A stretch of 64,000 nt of DNA from Methylorubrum aminovorans (GTDB lineage: Bacteria; Pseudomonadota; Alphaproteobacteria; Rhizobiales; Beijerinckiaceae). The notes beneath the pieces are model-generated. The model saw only the letters and a list, made by a program, of their open reading frames with translations, did no database searches and had not been told where the DNA came from. Each line of letters begins with the position of its first letter. The first letter of the stretch is position 1. The position numbers were made by a program, and so were the translations under genes. Below, piece by piece: positions 59,719 through 64,000 of this stretch. The stretch is from contig NZ_BPRC01000019.1 of assembly GCF_022179725.1 (NCBI RefSeq), forward strand, positions 23,813 to 87,812, read 5' to 3'.

Positions 59719-61379
59719 GCGCCGAGGGCCGGCCCGACATTTGGCCCGACGCGCTGCGCTTCGCCGCCGAGCCCGCGCCGGGGCGTCTCGCGCTCGCCCT
59801 CCGCGCTCTGCGCCGACCGAGTCGCCTGTGGCCGATCCTGCTCACCCGCCTCTCGGGCCGGCGGCTGCGGGCGGCGCAGCGCTTCATCGCCCTGGCCGGT
59901 GCCCACCATCACCTGCAATGGCCCGCCAACCTTGTGCCGCCCCCCGAGCCGCCCGCCGCCCTGGCCGCGGCCGGGATCGCCTGCGTCGCGCCCGATGCAG
60001 CAGGCGCGGTCCGCATCGCGCCGGACGAAGCCCCGATCGTTCTCCTCTCGACTGACGGCCAGCAGATCGCGGCCGGCGCGTCCGCCGCCATTGCCGCCGC
60101 CTTCGCAGACACGGATCTCCACGCCCTGTACGGCGACGCCCTGTACCGCCAAGGGCCTAGGGGTCCCTGGCTCCCGTTGCTGCGCCCGGCCTTCGACCGG
60201 GACTATCTGCGCTCGGTCGATTACCTCGGCCCCGTGATCGCGTTCCGCCGCGCCAGCATCGTGGGTGCGGCGCCCATCGCCGGTGCCGCCGTCCTCGACC
60301 TCGCCCTTTGCGTCGCGGACCGCTTCGGGTCGACCGCCGTACGCCATCTCCCGCGTATTCTCTCCTTCGGATCCGTCGGAGGAGGGGAGGGGCGACAGGC
60401 AAGCCGCCTTGCCCGGTTGGAAGCCGTCGAGCGCGATCTCCGCCGTGCGGGGGAGGGCGGCGCGCGCGTCGTCGTCGAGGAGGACGGAGTGATACGCCTC
60501 GACAGACCCCTGCCCGAGCCGCGCCCCCTCGTCAGCCTGATCGTGCCGACCCGCGACCGCCTCGATCTGCTGCGGCCCTGTATCGAGAGCCTGCGCCACC
60601 GCACCGACTGGCCGGCCAAGGAAATCCTGATCTGCGACAACGGTAGCCGCGATCCCGCGACGCTCGCTTATTTCCGCACCCTTGAGGCGGAGGGCGCGGC
60701 GCGGATCATCGCCTGCCCCGGTCCCTTCGATTTCGCGGCCATCAACAACCGCGTCGCGGCGCAGGCGCGTGGACGCTTGCTGGCCTTCATCAACAACGAC
60801 GTCGAGGCCGAGGCACCGGACTGGCTGGAGCATATGGTGCGCGAGGCGTTGCGCCCCGAGATCGGCGCGGTCGGTGCCCGCCTGATCGATGGCGAAGGCC
60901 GCATTCAGCACGGCGGCATCGTGCTTGGCACCGGTGGTCTCGTCACGCACGGCCACCGCCATTTCGCCGGCGATGCTGCGGGCTACCTCGGCGCCCTGCG
61001 CGCCACGCGACGCGTCTCAGCCGTGACCGCCGCCTGCCTCGTCATCGAGGGGCAGAAATTCGCCCGCGTGGGCGGTTTCGATGCATCGACCTTCGCGATT
61101 GACTTCAACGACGTCGACCTCTGCCTCCGGCTGAACGCTATCGGCCTGCACACGCTCTATGTCGGCGGCGCCGTGCTCCATCACCGGGAATCGGCGAGCC
61201 GGCGGCCCTCGCCGGAGGCCGCCGCCCGTCATCGTCGCGAGGTTGAGGCGCTCAAAAAGCGATGGGGGTCGCTGCTGGCGCAGGACCCCCATTATCATCC
61301 GGGCTTCGATCCGGACCTCTCGACCCATCTGCGCCTGCGCCGCGGCTGGACCGGTCAGGAGCCGGCCGCGCCGCGCTGA
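59715..61379 (+). CDS. Second GT2-family glycosyltransferase
   Basis: 554 residues from ATG 59715. C-terminal GT2 domain parallels the upstream gene: VSLIVPTRDRLDLLRPCIES, ICDNGSRDPATLAYFRTLEA, LLAFINNDVEAEAPDWLEHM, GAVGARLIDGEGRIQHGGIV, and FAIDFNDVDLCLRLNAIGLH. The first ~260 residues are diverged and lack a complete GT motif. The tandem similarity suggests duplication. Coupled to the preceding gene by ATGA. Converges with purC. Confidence 0.85.
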   Translation: MSAEGRPDIWPDALRFAAEPAPGRLALALRALRRPSRLWPILLTRLSGRRLRAAQRFIALAGAHHHLQWPANLVPPPEPPAALAAAGIACVAPDAAGAVRIAPDEAPIVLLSTDGQQIAAGASAAIAAAFADTDLHALYGDALYRQGPRGPWLPLLRPAFDRDYLRSVDYLGPVIAFRRASIVGAAPIAGAAVLDLALCVADRFGSTAVRHLPRILSFGSVGGGEGRQASRLARLEAVERDLRRAGEGGARVVVEEDGVIRLDRPLPEPRPLVSLIVPTRDRLDLLRPCIESLRHRTDWPAKEILICDNGSRDPATLAYFRTLEAEGAARIIACPGPFDFAAINNRVAAQARGRLLAFINNDVEAEAPDWLEHMVREALRPEIGAVGARLIDGEGRIQHGGIVLGTGGLVTHGHRHFAGDAAGYLGALRATRRVSAVTAACLVIEGQKFARVGGFDASTFAIDFNDVDLCLRLNAIGLHTLYVGGAVLHHRESASRRPSPEAAARHRREVEALKKRWGSLLAQDPHYHPGFDPDLSTHLRLRRGWTGQEPAAPR

Positions 61380-61383
61380 AGGC

Positions 61384-62178
61384 TTACTGCACCAGGCGCG
61401 GGCCGCCGGTCTGGACCTTCTCGTTCTCGGACATGATGCCGAGACGCTTGGCGACCTCGGTGTAGGCTTCGATCAGCCCGCCGAGATCCTTGCGGAAGCG
61501 GTCCTTGTCGAGCTTGTCCGAGGACTTGATGTCCCACAGCCGGCAGGAATCCGGGGAGATCTCGTCGGCGACGACGATGCGCATCAGGTCGCCCTCCCAC
61601 AGGCGGCCGGTCTCCATCTTGAAATCGACGAGGCGGATGCCGACGCCGAGGAAGAGGCCGGACAGGAAGTCGTTGACGCGGATGGCGAGCGCCATGATGT
61701 CGTCGATCTCCTGGGGGGTCGCCCAGCCGAACGCGGTGATGTGCTCCTCCGACACCATCGGGTCGTTGAGCTGGTCGTTCTTGTAGTAGAACTCGATGAT
61801 CGAGCGCGGGAGCTGGGTGCCTTCCTCGAGCCCCAGCCGCTGGGCAAGCGAGCCCGCCGCCACGTTGCGCACGACCACTTCGAGCGGGATGATCTCGACC
61901 TCACGGATCAACTGCTCGCGCATGTTGAGCCGGCGGATGAAGTGGGTCGGCACGCCGATGTCGTTGAGGTGCTGGAAAACGAACTCGGAAATCCGGTTGT
62001 TCAGCACGCCCTTGCCGTCGATCACCTCGTGCTTCTTGGCATTGAAGGCGGTCGCGTCGTCCTTGAAGTGCTGGATGAGCGTCCCCGGCTCGGGTCCTTC
62101 ATAGAGGACCTTCGCCTTGCCCTCGTAGATGCGACGGCGGCGGTTCATAGGCGTGTACCGTGGTTTGAGGAAGTCCAT
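61384..62178 (-). CDS. purC: SAICAR synthase
   Basis: Purine-pathway enzyme that joins aspartate to CAIR. 264 residues; RRRIYEGKAKVLYEGPEPGT, IPLEVVVRNVAAGSLAQRLG, GVDFKMETG-like VDFKMETGRLWEGDLMRIVV and DEISPDSCRLWDIKSSDKLD are canonical. Stands apart from purSQ. Ends 4 bp from the convergent glycosyltransferase stop. Confidence 0.97.
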   Translation of the reverse strand: MDFLKPRYTPMNRRRRIYEGKAKVLYEGPEPGTLIQHFKDDATAFNAKKHEVIDGKGVLNNRISEFVFQHLNDIGVPTHFIRRLNMREQLIREVEIIPLEVVVRNVAAGSLAQRLGLEEGTQLPRSIIEFYYKNDQLNDPMVSEEHITAFGWATPQEIDDIMALAIRVNDFLSGLFLGVGIRLVDFKMETGRLWEGDLMRIVVADEISPDSCRLWDIKSSDKLDKDRFRKDLGGLIEAYTEVAKRLGIMSENEKVQTGGPRLVQ

Positions 62179-62370
62179 GGGGCCGTGGCTCCTTCGGAAC
62201 TGGCACGTGAAGCGAAATCCGCGGCGCGGCGACCCGTCTGGCGGGCGGACGGCCGGGACCTGCCCTCAGGTGCCAATCCCGGCCGCCATACCATCAATCT
62301 ACCGGAACGAGGTTTGCAGCACAACGCATTGGCGCTGCACCGCTTCGTCCACAGGGACGCGGGTTCATGG

Positions 62371-63183
62371 CTAATCGCTGGTGGATATGGGGGGGAGCGC
62401 CAGCGTCTTCGAGGGATAGCGACACAGATCCGCGATGACGCAGCGTGGACATTCCGGGCGCCGTGCCTTGCAGGTGTAGCGCCCGTGCAGGATCAGCCAA
62501 TGATGCGCGTTGAGGCGAAACGGCTCAGGCACCCGCGCCTCGAGGCCGGCCTGTACCTTGTCGGTGGTGGCTGCGGGAAACAGCGGGATGCGGTTCGAGA
62601 CGCGGAAGATGTGGGTATCGACCGCGATCCGCGGTACGCCGAAGGCCACGTTGAGCACGACGCTCGCGGTCTTCGTTCCGACGCCCGGCAGCACCTCCAG
62701 AGCCTCGGCCTCGCGCGGCACCTCACCCCCGTGCCGCTCCACCAGGATCCGCGACAGCGCGACCACGTTCTTGGCCTTGGTGTTGAACAGGCCGATAGTG
62801 CGGATGAAGTGCCGCACCCGCTCCTCCCCGAGTTCGAGCATCTTCTGTGGCGTGTCAGCGATGGCGAAGAGCGGCGCGGTCGCGAGATTGACGCTCCTGT
62901 CGGTCGCCTGCGCCGAGAGCACCACCGCGACGAGCAGCGTGTAAGGGTTGAGATAGTCGAGTTCCGAGCGAGGCTCCGGATCGGCAGCACGCAGGCGTGA
63001 GAAGATCTCGACCAGAGTGGCGTCGTCGACGGCCGGTGGCGAGGTTTCGACCCGCGCCGCCAGAGTCGGCGACAGCTTGGCTTGCGGCTTTGCTGGTTTC
63101 GCGCCCGCGGCAGCAGACTTCGCCGCCTGACTTTTTACCGCAGAAGGGGCAGAAGGGCGGGAAGACGGCTTTTTCGTTGGCAT
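62371..63183 (-). CDS. nth: Endonuclease III
   Basis: DNA glycosylase/AP lyase of base excision repair. 270 residues; the first ~45 are a Lys/Ala/Pro/Ser-rich tail not found in E. coli. The HhH motif and catalytic Lys are in LEVLPGVGTKTASVVLNVAF, the catalytic Asp in VDTHIFRVSNRI, and the [4Fe-4S] ligands in C-X6-C-X2-C-X5-C (CKARRPECPRCVIADLC). ATG 63183, only 20 bp from the divergent DUF2244 start. Confidence 0.96.
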   Translation of the reverse strand: MPTKKPSSRPSAPSAVKSQAAKSAAAGAKPAKPQAKLSPTLAARVETSPPAVDDATLVEIFSRLRAADPEPRSELDYLNPYTLLVAVVLSAQATDRSVNLATAPLFAIADTPQKMLELGEERVRHFIRTIGLFNTKAKNVVALSRILVERHGGEVPREAEALEVLPGVGTKTASVVLNVAFGVPRIAVDTHIFRVSNRIPLFPAATTDKVQAGLEARVPEPFRLNAHHWLILHGRYTCKARRPECPRCVIADLCRYPSKTLALPPISTSD

Positions 63184-63203
63184 CGGCGCGTTATATTCCG
63201 CCC

Positions 63204-63725
63204 ATGGCGAGCGGCAACATTCCTGCACATCCGGACGGGCTTGATCCCGCAACGATGGACCGGCCGGTCTACACGGCCGTGATCCGGCCCCACCAATCCC
63301 TGAGCCAGGACGGCTTCCGGATCGTGATGGGGCTCTGCTGCCTCGTCTCGCTCGTGACGTCCATCGCATGCTGGCGCGCCGGGTTCTGGCCGATCGCCGG
63401 GTTCTTCGGCCTCGATATGCTGGCGCTGTACGTTGCGCTGAAGGTGAGCTTCCGCCGCGGGCGATCCTTTGAGGAAGTGGCGATCTCGCCGATCGAAGTC
63501 TTCCTGGCCCGCATCGATCCGCGAGGCGTCCGGCGTGAGTGGCGCTTCAACCCACTTTGGACCAAGCTCAGCCGCGTCGACGACGAGGAGTTCGGCCTGC
63601 GCACGCTGACGCTGACCTCGCGCCGCGAGCATGTCATCGTCGCCCGTGACGCCTCTCCTGACGAGCGCGCGATCGTGGCCGACGGGCTCACCCGCGCGCT
63701 GGCACAAGTGAAGAAGGGATATTGA
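63204..63725 (+). CDS. DUF2244 membrane protein
   Basis: 173 residues. Two adjacent membrane helices (IVMGLCCLVSLVTSIACW; GFWPIAGFFGLDMLALYVAL) followed by a cytoplasmic beta-rich domain with VFLARIDPRGVRREWRFNPL. This is the DUF2244 pattern of alphaproteobacteria, whose role is unknown. ATG 63204; the frame continues upstream across nth and is not coding there. Confidence 0.88.
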   Translation: MASGNIPAHPDGLDPATMDRPVYTAVIRPHQSLSQDGFRIVMGLCCLVSLVTSIACWRAGFWPIAGFFGLDMLALYVALKVSFRRGRSFEEVAISPIEVFLARIDPRGVRREWRFNPLWTKLSRVDDEEFGLRTLTLTSRREHVIVARDASPDERAIVADGLTRALAQVKKGY

Positions 63726-63818
63726 TCGCCTGATAGGCGCACTACGGTCGCGGACGGGCTGTCAGATGCGTTCTGCGGGCCCGTAGCGGCCCTCCTCGCA
63801 CTTTTCGCGATTTTCCGA

Positions 63819-63847
63819 TTGACGTCCGTGGCCGGGCTCCCTATACC
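63819..63847 (+). promoter_or_regulatory. Near-consensus sigma70 promoter
   Basis: TTGACG (63819-63824), exactly 17 bp, then TATACC (63842-63847). It is preceded by a T-rich tract (CTTTTCGCGATTTTCCGA) that could act as an UP element. It is the strongest-looking promoter noticed in the window. The gene it drives lies beyond the end. Confidence 0.7.
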
Positions 63848-64000
63848 CATTTTCACCGACGGGCGCCGCGGTCCACCAGCTGGTGGGGCGGGGTTCTGGC
63901 GGTCTTCGGGATTGTTGGTGGAGCGGAGCTGATCCGGGTGACTGGATCGGGCGATCGCTGTCCTTGTTGTCCCGGGGTGTTGGTCGTCTCCGGCGCTGTT
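63848..64000 (+). other. Untranslated leader running off the window, possible rRNA operon leader
   Basis: 153 bp with no credible ORF. It contains the perfect palindrome CCACCAGCTGGTGG (63873-63886) and then becomes strikingly G/T-rich (GGGGTTCTGGCGGTCTTCGG and onward), unlike the coding regions. A long structured leader after a strong promoter is what precedes rRNA operons, but no 16S sequence is visible before the window ends. Confidence 0.35.

Noticed and set aside
61159..63000. 613-codon rightward ORF over purC and nth
   Set aside because: Runs antisense across two canonical enzymes and the gap between them; composition is non-protein-like.
62997..63203. Upstream extension of the DUF2244 gene
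   Set aside because: Overlaps the nth 5' end on the opposite strand; the ATG at 63204 gives the family-like N-terminus.

Overview
The window is a GC-rich chromosomal segment from an alphaproteobacterium of the order Hyphomicrobiales, most likely a Methylobacterium/Methylorubrum species. That placement is inferred from several things seen together: rhizobial-type flagellar genes (motB-motC-fliK, motE, ftcR), an ActS/ActR (RegB/RegA) redox pair, an intracellular PHB depolymerase, an IalB-family protein, the thiO-thiS-thiG order, and the codon bias. No plasmid, prophage, transposase, integrase or CRISPR array is visible. The window is chromosomal core with a few accessory islands.

Layout. (1) 1-3.7 kb: a leftward translation and secretion operon, TRASH-domain protein > ffh > chorismate mutase > rpsP > rimM, followed by a rightward coiled-coil gene. 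(2) 3.7-4.2 kb: a small regulatory-looking patch with an inverted repeat, a strong hairpin and a 22-codon ORF carrying an exceptionally long Shine-Dalgarno match. (3) 4.2-10.3 kb: a Rieske oxygenase, an NAPE-PLD-like metallo-hydrolase, and leftward hslV-hslU-SH3 protein-rhtA-like exporter. (4) 10.5-31.9 kb: the motility region. Rightward: motA-fliM-small membrane protein-(antisense PepSY gene)-fliN-fliG-flhB-unknown-ftcR. Leftward: flgB-flgC-fliE-flgG-flgA-flgI-motE-flgH-fliL-fliP, and fliF-(FliH-like)-motB-motC-fliK-transglycosylase. Together they supply stator, C-ring, MS-ring, rod, L/P rings, hook-length control and part of the export gate. Filament and hook genes, fliI, flhA, fliQ and fliR are not here.

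(5) 32-41.5 kb: an 887-residue heparinase II/III-like protein, carA, a YqeY protein, two secreted beta-propeller proteins, and dnaG. (6) 41.7-49.9 kb: rpoD, a class III nucleotide cyclase, a TPP riboswitch controlling thiO-thiS-thiG-thiE-like, an inositol-phosphatase-family gene and apt. (7) 49.9-55.7 kb: purS-purQ, the redox pair regB-regA, divergent phaZ and a YgjP-type metalloprotein. (8) 55.7-61.4 kb: three secreted proteins and two overlapping GT2 glycosyltransferases. (9) 61.4-64 kb: purC, nth, a DUF2244 gene, and a near-consensus sigma70 promoter pointing out of the window, possibly into an rRNA operon.

Most interesting to check: the 22-codon ORF with a 17-nt anti-SD match (3903-3987), DnaG with three of four zinc ligands replaced, a ThiE-family protein lacking canonical ThiE active-site residues, the uncharacterised genes embedded in the flagellar operons, and the tandem exported beta-propeller pair. 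All calls rest on reading the sequence and on family knowledge. No database search was run.
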